Position numbers and translations under genes: made by a program. A stretch of DNA of 64,000 nt. It comes from Sialis fuliginosa (taxonomy: Eukaryota; Arthropoda; Insecta; Megaloptera; Sialidae). A model generated the notes under the pieces. The model saw only the letters and a program-made list of their open reading frames with translations, was not told the DNA's origin and searched no databases. The stretch lies in contig OY540813.1 in NCBI GenBank assembly GCA_961205875.1, positions 23,345,001-23,409,000 of the forward strand, read 5' to 3'. Below, piece after piece: positions 24,849 to 36,600 of the stretch (the first letter of the stretch is position 1; every line of letters starts with the position of its first letter).

Positions 24849-25050
24849 GGTGTTTTGTCAATATTTTGGCCACTCCTACACATCAATTTCGAAGGATGTA
24901 CGAGAAAGAACGGAAGAGAGCCAGAGAAGTCCTTGGGGATACCGGGGAACTTTTGAAACAAGGCTACGGGATGCGGCTAAATATAGAGAAGCAATGTCGT
25001 GATATACGTTTCAAGAAATGGCCCCGCGTTTTCTGTGTTTCGGTGTTGAC
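24849..25050 (+). pseudogene. Coding-like fragment of unknown origin
   Basis: Clearly less AT-rich than its surroundings. It reads open on the + strand after a possible acceptor (tttcttag), giving about 65 residues rich in Arg/Lys/Glu (RRMYEKERKRAREVLGDTG and on). No family is recognised, no ATG begins the frame, and no donor or partner exon was found. It could be an old transposase or gene fragment, or a lone exon of a nested gene. Confidence 0.2.
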
Positions 25051-25234
25051 GTAGCGCATTAAAAATGTTTACATAAAAAGTGTAGAAGAATATCACGTTA
25101 GAATAGTTTTATTTTACATTTCGATGCCAAAAGGATAGTTTAATTTAAGAGCTCCTTAAATTATTTATAAGGATACAAAAACCTTGATATTTTTTTCCAA
25201 TAAATTAGAAAAAATTTTAAATCTTATAAGGACT

Positions 25235-25340
25235 TCTCGGTGTCGTCTCTGTAACCAGATCAAGATCGATAAGAATCCGAAACGATGCCAACTTTATTTA
25301 TGTCTTGTCGAGAATCTCGGTTTTGAAAGACTCAATAATT
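25235..25340. repeat. GTCTCG-motif repeat, fragment
   Basis: Contains GGTGTCGTCTCTGTAACC, AAGATCGATAAGAATCC and TTGTCGAGAATCTCGG, related to the clusters at 23405-23765 and 37960-38140. It lies just left of MITE copy 4. Confidence 0.45.
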
Positions 25341-25350
25341 AATATTTCAA

Positions 25351-25825
25351 TAAGGTACTGTCACCAGTCTTGGATATGATCCCAGTAATGGCTATTTTTT
25401 AATTAAATTACTGAATTAGAAATATTTGTTGATGTTTGATTACTACCATTCCTGAATATTAATCTATATACATTTAACTGTCTTACAGCATGATTTGATG
25501 ACAATCGGTCAATAGGTGTCAAAATGGTGGACATTTAAACTAATTATTAGTATAATTTATTTATTAATTATTATATTAATTCTTTCAGTCAATGACTGTG
25601 TGTTAATTACTGGTTTTACTTTATCCATTACTGGAGACAAAATATAATGCTATAATTTAAAAAAACAAACTATATTTGTGGACTTTGGTAATTGAATTAA
25701 TTAAATAAAGAGTTACTTGTTTTATTAGTAACATGAATTCATGATAATTACAAAAAAGAAGCCCATCAGTCATAATAACAGTAAAATTTGCTCTTATAGC
25801 GGCAAAAACTGGTGCCAGTACTTTA
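25351..25825 (-). mobile_element. GGCACCAGTCTT-family MITE, copy 4 (both ends present)
   Basis: Inverted termini TAAGGTACTGTCACCAGTCT and, from the other side, ATAAAGTACTGGCACCAG. The interior matches copies 1-3 in reverse (CTGTCTTACAGCATGATTTG, TTATCCATTACTGGAG, AGTTACTTGTTTTATTAGTA). About 475 bp with no transposase. The TA at each edge is consistent with a TA target duplication. Confidence 0.8.
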
Positions 25826-26914
25826 TGATTATATAGATTCGTCGATGACTATAAGAAACAAAAGATTTAAAAAAAAAATCAAAAACTTAAAATTTTATTT
25901 GTATAATTCAGATCTGTTATTGGTCCATCATTTACTTTAATAATACCAAATCTTAGCTTGACTGACGGACAGACGTTGATGTACGATTTCGATGTTTTAA
26001 ATTGACATAGTATCAGATACAAAACTTTTAACCATAAAAAATTTTATAGCTAGGGGATATGTATTTGATAAGTCATAACCATTGTTTTTGTTTTGTAACC
26101 GTAATTTTTAATATTCGGTATTAGTTTTAATAATAATAAAATGCATTTTAGTAAAATTTAATTTTTGAATTTAGTGACTTTCATTTAACAACGACGATAT
26201 ATTCTTCATATTTATCTTATTTTGCTGTATGGGTATGATATGAGCGAAATGTAAGTGATTGATGTGAATTGCATGTCATTTTTGATGAGTACATTCATGA
26301 CAGCTGTCATTTGATAGACATGTAGTGTAAATATGTTAAATTTATATCAATTGCTAGATCAAATGAATTTATATACCTACTCATTTTTGTCAATAGAGAA
26401 ATTAATAAGTTATTATTAATGTTCAATGAAATATTAAAATAATTATATAGATTTAATATGTAACTATTTAAAATTAAACTAAGTTCCTACCTAATTAAAT
26501 ACTTGGAAATTTTTTTAGAATTTTTCGGAAATGATTTCATATTTCATAATTCAAGAATTTACAATTTCTTGGGAAAAATATTAAAATTTAAGGGGAAGAT
26601 CTTTTTTGAGTAAAAAATCTTTTTTTTTATTAATTTTCTATTTAAGGATCTTACGAGTATGCGTACAAAATTTCATGCTGAGATTCATAAAACTGCTTGA
26701 GTTATAAGCCCTTAACCGACTTGAAGTACAGGTATAATAATAATTAGAGCATATATATTTATAAATATGACTTTTTTTGTGAAATGCTGGCATTATATAT
26801 ATGAAACTACTGAACTGATTGGCTTTAAATCTGTACTACATCTTAGAAAATATCTCTTTATCGTTCTATGAACCAGAATAGAGATAAATGTACTTTTTTA
26901 ATTAACTGAATATG
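25826..26914. other. Intronic AT-rich stretch, nothing recognised
   Basis: Very AT-rich intron with no repeat ends and no coding signal. Confidence 0.4.
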
Positions 26915-26918
26915 TATA

Positions 26919-28432
26919 CAGGCTGGGGCAATAGTGTGTGGAAGTTCGATAACTCATAGACCATAACAGATAAAAAAATCTTTCTAATACAGATGTAAAC
27001 TGTGGGTAAATGCGCATACATAGAAATTATTTTCAAATATACAGGGTGCTACAAAAAAGTGTGGCACGCTTAAGGTAATTTTTTTTAAATGTAATGCCCC
27101 GAATATTTTTGCATATTTAACACTTCTCTTGGGATGTTTATTCATATCGAAAATATTAGCCCCATCTGATGTCCGGTTTAGACGTAATAGTATTTTTTTC
27201 AAAAAAATTGATGTTTACATTACTCCACTTAAAAATTCACCACTTCCGCGTCAGCATCTTTAAAGACGAAATTAAATATGGACCTTATTGTAGGAGGTTG
27301 GTGGGTGCTTTTGTTAAAATATCTTAGAGCCACCGTGTACAGGGTGTTCAAAATTAATTTTCAAATTTTGAGAACTTCAAAGTTATTTTTATCAACTATT
27401 TCAAATGGAACACCCTATATATTTTTTAACGATGCTATGTAAAATTACATAACGAACATTTTTTGTTTATACATCTTTATGGTTATTTGTTACCATTTTT
27501 GATTTATTGAGCAAAAAGAACAAAATTCAACAATATTTACTTCAAAAAATGATTTTTTTTTCAAATAAAATAAAACAACATGTACAGAGTGTTCATGTTG
27601 CCCATAAAAACAGCATTTTATGTTTCTGTCGCGATTTCATACTGCGTATTAGTGAATTTATATGGTTGTAAATTATTTTGGTTATTTGTGTTTGATAAAA
27701 TAATAAAGCATCTGTTTGCTAACTGAAAAAAATTCATGCTGTTTTAATGGGCAACATGAACATCCTTTACATGGTGTTTTATTTTATTTTAAAAAAAATT
27801 CATTTTTTTTAGTAAATATTGTTGATTTTTGTACTTTTTGCTCAATAAATCAAAAATGGTTACAAATAACCATAAGGATGTACAACAAAAAATGTTCGAA
27901 ATGTAATTCTACATAACATCGTTAAAAAATATATAGGGTGTTCCATTTGAAATAGTTGAGAAAAATAACTTCGAAGTTCTCAAAATTTGAAAATTAATTT
28001 TGAACACCCTGTACATAGTGGCTCTAAGATATTTTAACAAAAGCACCCACCAACCTCCTACAATAAGGTCCATATTTAATTTCGTCTTTAAAGATGCTGA
28101 CGCGGAAGTGGTGAATTTTTAAGTGGAGTAATGTAAACATCAATTTTTTTGAAAAAAATACTATTACGTCTAAACCGGACATCAGATGGGGCTAATATTT
28201 TCGATATGAATAAACATCCCAAGAGAAGTGTTAAATATGCAAAAATATTCGGGGCATTACATTTAAAAAAAATTACCTTAAGCGTGCCACACTTTTTTGT
28301 AGCACCCTGTATATTTGAAAATAATTTCTATGTATGTGCATTTACTCATAGTTTACATCTGCATTAGAAAGATTTTTTTATCTTTTATGGTCTACGAGCT
28401 ATCGAACTTCCACACACTATTGCCCCACCCTG
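26919..28432. mobile_element. Palindromic foldback element 3 with mirrored internal modules
   Basis: Inverted arms of about 700 bp each (26919 to about 27618 and about 27736 to 28432) around a centre of about 115 bp. The ends are CAGGCTGGGGCAATAGTG and, from the right, CAGGGTGGGGCAATAGTG, with TATA outside. Each arm contains further ACAGGGTG-type ends (near 27041, 27340 and 27585, and their mirrors), as if several elements had nested before the arms were copied. Both arms carry the same 72-codon frame on outward-mirrored strands (26984-27202 minus, 28149-28367 plus), differing in the last residue. No transposase is seen. Confidence 0.85.
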
Positions 28433-28902
28433 TATATAATTTTTTAAAACGCCCGCGCCGTTTGAATGTATTTCTTGAGGAATTCCCTGGTTGAGGACGT
28501 GTGGAAACCATATTTACTATCGAAAATAAAAAATAAAATCATTTGTTTAATGATAAATAATAATTAAATTAATGGTTTCGTTAATAAGAATTGCTATATT
28601 TAGTAATATTTTACTCCTTTAGAACAAGAAAAAAATAAAATATTGAAATGAATTTACCATTCATAGCAGATGTATTTTTTGGTTAATAAATTTACAATAA
28701 AATATATTTAATATACAAGTAGAAATACAAACATATCAGTTTGAAAATCTGTGAGATAGTGAGAACTGAGTATACTTGCATGAGTGGTTCCAGCTATCGT
28801 TCGTTGTCAATTCCCAAAACACGTTTTTGTGTCGCGCGTGTAGGTGTCAGCTCCATCAGAGGAAGTTTTGTAGATGAGTGTGGCGTGAAAACATCCTCGA
28901 TA
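28433..28902. other. Intronic stretch, nothing recognised
   Basis: AT-rich DNA followed by a mixed-composition piece (28740-28900). Short overlapping open frames on both strands here have no recognisable motif. Confidence 0.35.
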
Positions 28903-28945
28903 CAGTGGCGCACCCAGGGGAGGGGGTCCGGGCTCCAGGTACCTC
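28903..28945 (+). mobile_element. Transposon-end remnant (CAGTGGCGCACCCAGG)
   Basis: CAGTGGCGCACCCAGGGGAG and the following GGGGGTCCGGGCTCC resemble the GC-rich termini of hAT-type elements common in arthropods. Its partner end was not found. A GTCTCG-type fragment (ATCTCGAATTTTACAGC, AATCTCGTATCGTGTC) follows at 28980-29080. Confidence 0.5.
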
Positions 28946-29131
28946 TCAACATAATAAATATGTATATCTATACAATTTATTCTCGACATTTTGGCAGGAC
29001 TGCACACGAACCTCGTTTGTAACTGAAGTATTGTATCGATCTCGAATTTTACAGCTAATAATCTCGTATCGTGTCAAATTAAGCTATCCGTCTTTCTAAT
29101 GAATTTTGCAGATCAGAATTTTCTTTTCAAA

Positions 29132-29706
29132 TAAGGTATTGGCACCAGTCTTTAACAATAACCCAGTGCTGAACATTTTAAAATTAAATGTACTGAATTA
29201 GAAATATTTGTTGATATTTGATTAATGGCATTACTGGATATTAATCTATATACATACATTTAACTGTCTTGCAGCGTGATTTGATGATAATTGCTCATTT
29301 TGTTTAAAAACAGTGGACAAATAATTATCACGGTTTGACACATTACCAAGAAAAGTGTATTTTCTTATGTATAAAGTAAATGCTTACATTGTTTTAAATT
29401 TTACGACTATTTTATAACGTTTGTGTAGTAGTACTTATCATTTAGTAATTTTTAGCAAGTATTTATAACTGAGTATTCATTACTGATTTTACGTTGTTCA
29501 TTACTCAAAAACCTATACAAAATAAAAGGCAATAATTTAAAAAAACAACTATATTTTCGGATTTTGGTAACTAGATTGATTTAATAAAGAGATAGTTGGT
29601 TTATTAGTAACCTGAGTTCATGAGAATAATAAAAAAGTAACCCATAAATCTCAAAAAAACATATACTTTGCTCTTAAAGCGTTCAAGACTGGTGCCAGTT
29701 CTTTAT
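29132..29706 (-). mobile_element. GGCACCAGTCTT-family MITE, copy 5
   Basis: Ends TAAGGTATTGGCACCAGTCT and, from the right, ATAAAGAACTGGCACCAGTC. Internal blocks match copy 4 (TTTAACTGTCTTGCAGCG, TAACCTGAGTTCATGAGAA). It is about 100 bp longer than the others, with unrelated or strongly diverged sequence near 29300-29450. Confidence 0.75.
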
Positions 29707-32358
29707 CTTCTTTATTTTTCACTGAGTTATTTTGCGATCAAAGCAAAAATCAGACTTTCAACATTAATGTCCAGTATAATAAACACAATTACTTTTGTTA
29801 GCTAACAGACACTTTCAAAAGGGATATCAAACCTATATGATAGTTTCATTGAATGTCACTCATTAGATTTGATTTAAAAAAATTATCAAAGCCGGCCGAG
29901 GCACTCAAAATTGGTATACATTTTTAATAGTAGTACATAAAACATTTTGGGGGTTAGCGAGTTTTTATATTAAATTGTCAACTTAGTTTTCAGTGCCAAA
30001 AAATACGTTAAAAAACAACTTTTTTTGTTGGGCTGTGTAATGTTTAATTGTTTTTTTTCTTTTTTTTCATTTTTTCCATTTAACCGATCTTTTATTTCTA
30101 AGTGATGATTCGGTTTGCGATCATCCTGTAGTATAATACGTTCAAGATATGTATATATCGATGAAGGCGGTTCGTTGTCAGCACAATAGAGGGACAGCGT
30201 TCTCCCGGATCGCTATCCGCACTCGAACGAGCGTATTACCGCCAGATCGAAACTGTCCCCTTGTCAAATTGACTGCTCCTATACTTTGTTCTCCGAGAGC
30301 ATAAGTGGAGATCAAATACCCAACATCAACTTCCGATGTATATGTCTGTGACGTATATTTTATGAGCTTTAACAGAAAATCAATGGTGTGAAAAAATGTA
30401 CTGTTAAATTATTATGTGTTCGAAATTTGTACGCTGTACACATATTTAAATTTATATTATGGTATAAAAATTTATCTGAAAGTTTTGATGATTTTTTTAT
30501 ATATAAATTTATGAAGCAAAAAACAGTTTATTTATTATGTACGTCGTTTAGAAGTAAAAACGATTAAGTTCACTTTCATTGAGTATCTTTTAAAATTAAA
30601 TTACCGACGCTTTTTTATTGTAAACTCTGGTATTTTTAAGTGTTGTATACATTAGTACATGATCTTTGAGTATGCAATGTTAAAATTAGAGTTGAATTCG
30701 ATAGGATTTTTCACGTAAATGACTAATTTTTATATTCCAAGAGGTGAGCGACAAAAATTGCAACTACTTTATAAAGGCTAATTTTTTGATATTACGTCAC
30801 ATTTGTAGTGTAGAGATACAGCCTGCCGTCAGTCAGCTAGTTTCGTTAGCGTTTGGCGCAGGGGCGGCTTTATTTTTGTAAAAATGTTACAACTACTTTA
30901 TAAAATCTGAAAATTTATTTGCAAGCAGTATACTAAGTAAGAACCCATTTTGTCATAATCAGCCTTCAAAATCTTGCAACCGGGTGCGTCAGCAGCGCGT
31001 TTAACTTAACAAGTTTAACACGCTGCTGACTAAAAAAATGTGTATGTGAAGTCCATTATGTTTTCTTTCTGATATATAATTTAAGAGTTAAATCATCGAT
31101 AAGTTTTCAAAAAGGGTGTAGCTTGAGATAAAACTTAATGTGAAAATTGGAGTGTCTGTTGAAAATTAATTAATTAATTAATGTGCAAGAATGCTTTTTA
31201 AAACAGCCGTTATTTTAAAATTAATTAATTAATGAATTATTACCATTTCTACGCCATAAACTTTAAAAATTATTACATGCATTTTTTTGCACTTGTATGT
31301 TACACAAATAAGCACATATGTACTGTACATTCCACATATGTGTAAATCGCGTTGAACGAACGATGTGTAGATTGCCAGTGTGAAATACGAGCAAAGTTGC
31401 AATTGTTTTCATGAATCACGTGCGGAGAAAACTTTCCTTGATGTAATTGGGCTTAATTTAACTGTGGATATATGCACATAGTTGAGATACCATTTCCGTT
31501 CGGAATTGTTTTTGTGGAAAGTTAATAAATCAAATTTACTGCCCTTATCATTTATCAACTATACATGTTTATGTAGATATAAATCGTTATTAAATATATG
31601 TAACATATATGGTGTCCGGTAAGTTTGGTCTGGTAGGAAACTTCGTAATCAATTTTTGAACAAATCATTTATTAGAATTTATTCAATTGTCGACGAAGCT
31701 GAGAAATCGCGGTGTGAAGTTTTGGTAAAAACTGGAAACAATGATCTAAAATGACCACTATAATCAATAAAAAAATTATGACATTATTAAATTTAAACTG
31801 AAAAAATACAGTGTTTTTGTTCATACAAATCATTTAGATCCCTGGAAGCTAAATAAATAATATTCTCTACTAATTACAAAAACATTTAATTATTCTACAT
31901 AGTGTCATAAATTTATGTAGAGACCTATCACACTTAATATGAAAGATAATGTTTTTAACTTATTTAAAATTTAGATAATTAAAATACAGTATTAATTTAT
32001 GTCTGCAACTGCTGAAACGAGTTGGTAATAAAATTTAAATGGATTATAGAAACTTTTTTGTACAAATAAAAGAACAAACATTTCGATTCGTAATTGTTAT
32101 CGATTATAAACAGTATTGTACAACTGTTAATTTATTTGCATTTGGAAATTGTAATAATAAATCACAAATTTGTAATACATTGAAAAAGCCCACGTATGCA
32201 CAAAAAGTATTTTTTATTTTTTTTAGTTTGTATTGTAACTTCGTAATACCTGCATTGTAAGTTTTTATTTGAACAAATGCTGTTAACAATACGTTTAAAT
32301 ATCGCTTATTATTATTACTAAATCTATTTATAGTTTGTATTGAATTTTAAAAATATAT
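29707..32358. other. Intronic stretch with a GC-richer island and one strong hairpin
   Basis: Mostly AT-rich. Positions 30165-30320 are markedly GC-richer and non-repetitive, bracketed by GAGGGACAG and CTGTCCCCTTG; the function is unknown. A hairpin with 18-base arms (GTCAGCAGCGCGTTTAAC and its near-complement, two mismatches) around seven bases lies at 30988-31030. Short direct repeats (CAACTACTTTATAAA) occur near 30762 and 30890. Confidence 0.4.
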
Positions 32359-32360
32359 TA

Positions 32361-33448
32361 AGGTCAGTTGGGGTTTCAGGGCCCAGGGGGGAACTGGACC
32401 ATAGGTTTTTTTCATAAAATTGAAGAGTGTAACTTCACTTCAAGCGGTTGGCAGCACTGAAGGACAATAGCGTCTCCCTTCAACAATCAATTTCAAGTCT
32501 CTTACAATAAGTGTTGTAATTTTCGTGTAGCATTTTTTCAATTTTATTTATTTCTATAGCAACGTGGTGTCATCTTGATTTTACGAAATATATACAGGTT
32601 CATTGTAAGTATCAGTAACATTACTGTTAATTTAGCATACATTAGAAGCAGGATAGAACCTTGAAATGTTACTGCCTGTACGTGTTCTTCTTTAGGTTAT
32701 AAGCTTAAGAGAATGGCCCAGTTACCCCCAAAATCTTTCAAAATTGGGGTAACTGGCCCAGGTGCTTAAGGTATCTGGGTCCGACAGACCACCAGTCACC
32801 CCAAGTACATTGATTATCATCATTATTATTATTTTTACAAAGCTCTTATAAACTTGACCTGTAACTGTAATTGTCGTATCGGACGTCATTCTAAACCTAA
32901 TATTGCGGAGGTCTTAAGATGGTTGATTACCTTTTTCGTCACAATCCTCTTGATATGGGTACCAAATGAAAGGGTTTGACGAGTAGAATACAATAAGTAA
33001 TGTGTCGTCATTTTAAATCGTATATGGCGGACGTCACACCCAATCGTTATGTAGCAGTTATCTAATTATCTTACATTGACGATAACTCGACTATGGTGAA
33101 GTACAAATGACTTGTATTTTTTATGGGGTTTACATGTTTTCCAACAGGCTTACTGATCTCAATTCAAATAACAATAGTTTGTATGAAATCAAGATCGCTA
33201 TGGCCTAGTTGCCCTAATTTCTGGGGGTAACTGGGTCCAGCAGGCTTTTTATTTTTATTTTTTTCCTTCAATTTTAAATATAAAGAAAATTAAATACTAC
33301 TTTTATATATTTGAAGACTGCATATTGTATTATAAATAAAAAATATTTTGGATACTATTATAATTCATTAGTGGTTCTCAGGCAAGTACAAATTTAGAAA
33401 CTACGTGCTCACGTTGTAAAATCATGGCTTAACTAACCCAACTGACCT
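32361..33448. mobile_element. TA-flanked inverted-repeat element with TAACTGG subterminal words
   Basis: A 1,088-bp element. Left end AGGTCAGTTGGGGTT and right end CCCAACTGACCT match inversely over about 14 bp, with TA immediately outside on both sides. Subterminal words of the kind GTAACTGGGTCCAG or AACTGGCCCAGG occur near 32390, 32752 and 33225 in both orientations. No transposase frame, so non-autonomous; the superfamily is probably Tc1/mariner-like, but this is not certain. Confidence 0.7.
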
Positions 33449-33539
33449 TATAACAAACCAGACGAATATTGATCTTAAATATAAAATTTCATTCTTTTAT
33501 GTCTTGTTGTTTTTGAGTTACATTCTACTATTCTACAAA

Positions 33540-33730
33540 CAGATTGATAGACAGATCAATCGACAGACAAGCAGACATCATGGCAAAAACAGTCAGAATG
33601 GATTCAGGGAAGGTAAAAATGAATATTACCATCAAAATATCGAATTCGAAAAAATCGACTGAACTATACTTATATACTTATACTATATTGTACTTTCATA
33701 CCAATGACCGTATAAGAAGGTAAAAAAAGG
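33540..33730 (-). repeat. TGTCTGTCTGTC-family dispersed repeat, reverse fragment
   Basis: Read in reverse it shows a GTCTGCTTGTCTGTCG-type run, CATTTTTACC, TGATGGTAATATTCATTTT, a CGAATTCGATATTTTGATGG-type phrase and CCTTCTTATACGG. This is the same order as 24180-24360. Confidence 0.55.
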
Positions 33731-36387
33731 ATATTTACTTTTAACGTTGCCGCTTCGGGGTATACTTATTATAATAATATCAAACTAATTTAAAAGTAAA
33801 ATGGAGCGTTGCAAAACTGAATACTAACTATCCAAACTTTAAAATGTAAAAATAAGTCTATAACGGAAAAATGTATTTTGATATATCTAAGCAGGGCCGT
33901 ATTTACGCGCAGGCTACCTAGGCTGCACCACAAAAAAACTATATTTAAAAATATTAATTTCGAATAGACTAAAATAAAATAAAATAAAATATATATGTTA
34001 TTTTTAAAATGGAAATACAAACTGATTATTGCATATAGATATGAATCTCAACTTTGATCTTTTTTTTAGATAATAGTTGTTCATATCGTAGTTTTAGTTA
34101 GTTTTTAAAAGTTAAAGATACAGTAAAGCCAATAAAATATATATTTACTCATACTGCACACGTCTTTGCAAAACAATAATTCGTAAAGAAAAACATTTGA
34201 AACAACGAGTACGTAACCTTAAATGAACAATTTATATTTTTTTAGACTATGAGACTTAGGTTGTTCATAGTTATTGGCATAAGCGATAATTTAAATAGAT
34301 ATTAATTAGGTCAATAAGGCTAGGGTAGTTGTTCATAGCAATGTTAATAAATCGTGTTGAATACCTTAATGATTTTAAATTCTTTCTATTTTTATTATCT
34401 CACACAGGTTCAGTTTAAGGGTCTATAGATCCTAAATACGACCCTGTATGTAAGTAATACTCGACAGCACAAATGCTAATTAAGAAATTTAATGGAAGAT
34501 TAAGAGTAGTTCTCCATTAATACTCTGTTTTTCTGTTGCATAAACCTTCTTTTTTTAAAAAACGCCCAACTTATTTAAAGAGACAAGGATGGTTGGGTAG
34601 GATCCCACTTTGTTAAATATGGCGACGGTTAAACAGCTAATTATATTTTGACACATAAGAAATATTGTTTTGCTCTAACCACGCTCTAACTGATTCTCAT
34701 CTATATAAATTAATTAATAATAAAATAGCATTTAGGTAGAAGTTGATATCAAAGTTTACAAAACAGTTTTATAACTGAAATATGTAGGTATTTTATAATT
34801 AATTGTATTCGTTGTAAAAAGACGTAAAGTTTTAACTAGACTCATCATTTTAAGAAGAGAATATACTTTTACTGTTATCTAAAGATAAAAATAGACTTTA
34901 CGATGTTCTCGCGCCAGCATGTTCACACGAATGTGGTGTACTTTATAGTAATGTTTTCCGAAAGAAATGATTTCTTCCATTTGTAAATGTTCAGATGTAA
35001 TAAACGCGATGAGACATTTTATTTATACTTAACCAGGGCCGTAACTACTGTAAATCAGCTAGAACAAGAAGCTTTACATTTCATTCAACCATCATAAATG
35101 ATCAAAATGTTTTCACTTCGCAAATATTTATTTATTTATTTATTTATAGATATATATAAGTTTTTTTAGTATAATCATTGCAGTGCTTTTTTTAACAGTA
35201 TAATTTTCTCTGTTAATATTTATATCGATGGTGGAAAGCATAAACCAAATAAGCGACAAATACCAAATTTTTCAGTAGGACAAAAAACGATATTTTGTTC
35301 AGTTTTTTTGTCAGCATTTTTTAAATTTTTCTTATGTGTATATCTACTAAAATTAGTCATGTTTGATATTTAATTGGGTTTTATTCAATGAAATAATGTC
35401 TATTGTGATATGCGATGTCGCTTATTATAAGAGTTTTCTTTGAATTTAATTTAAAAAGTGACATTCATTTTACTGTAATACAATCAGCGTATTTTTTATT
35501 GTACAGCTATGGTGGATATACCATCCAGCGCGGCTTAAAATACTGATTTTAATATTATATGTATATAACTCAATTATCGGCCAAATCGTAATTTATTAGG
35601 GTTAGGTAATAGTTAACAGCTATCAATTTATATGTGACTATTATTATTATTTTATTATTACTAGTTTGGTTATCCACGTGGATTTAGTTTCTTTTTGAGA
35701 GATACCTCGAAATTGGTGAATGAGATGTCGCCCAAATTATAACGATCCGCGGGCTCTCAATATGATACACTGCGTAACTCCTTTATGAGATAGCGTAATT
35801 ATTAATTATACATAGTCAATTGAACTTCCAAACTCACAATATTTTCCTCTTGATAATTGAGAAGGTAAAGATTATAGATTCAATGCTTTAAATACCGGGA
35901 ATACGTATAGCTACGGTACTGTTAACTAACTATTAAAGACGATATTCTTACATCAACTACTGACACATTTTTGTGTTTTTACAAATGACCACAACTGCCA
36001 ACGGACGTATTTGATTGCGCATGCGTGATCATTGTATTCACCATTTCCGGTTGGCTTTAATGGTACCATCGTAAATATGAAATGTCTCTTTTGGTTCAAA
36101 CGCGACCATATAAATAACAACGTTATGTACATTGTATGAGATGAGTTTTATGAACGACAGTAAATGTAAACCATATGTCCTTTGTAACTGGGATGTGTAA
36201 TGACGCTGTACTGTTATTGATTGAATTTTTATTTCTTAATGAAAGCATATTTAGTTGCTTTTTGTGTTTGGAATTTGACGATTAAATTGTTATAAATTTG
36301 TATAAAGTTAAAAAATAAAATTGATATAAAAAAGTTGAATTTAAAACCTTTATTAAAGACTACAATTTCTCCTCGTGTGATTTCAAA
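33731..36387. other. Intronic AT-rich stretch, nothing firm
   Basis: No gene recognised. A TTTA microsatellite lies at about 35128-35147. At 36018-36028, TGCGCATGCGT resembles an NRF-1/Ewg-type site in a GC-richer patch (35985-36120); the same word recurs at 58620. Confidence 0.35.
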
Positions 36388-36600
36388 TCAGTGAATGCCT
36401 GCGCGACTGGTTGCTCTAAAAACGAAAGTATGTATCATGGTGGCCGGTGATGATGGTTTGGTTACATCAATATCACAATTATGGATGTTGAAACGATTTT
36501 CTGTACTCGTTGACCCGAAATAGAAACAAATCAACACAAATAAAATTTTAGTCAAAAATAATAACAATAAATTATAAAATCGATATTCGTAATAATTCAA
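36388..36600 (-). CDS. Possible small secreted-type open frame, unrecognised
   Basis: A true ATG opens 70 codons. Residues about 9-28 form a hydrophobic stretch rich in Leu, Phe and Ile, like a signal peptide or single membrane segment. About 40 polar residues follow, with a single Cys after the segment. The second half is less AT-rich than its surroundings. No family is recognised, and no promoter or polyadenylation signal was established. In AT-rich DNA a frame of this length can occur by chance. Confidence 0.15.
   Translation of the reverse strand: MNYYEYRFYNLLLLFLTKILFVLICFYFGSTSTENRFNIHNCDIDVTKPSSPATMIHTFVFRATSRAGIH

Noticed and set aside
28741..29099. Overlapping frames on both strands up to 93 codons
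   Set aside because: They overlap a CAGTGGCGCACCCAGG transposon end and a GTCTCG cluster; no frame is favoured and no motif is seen.
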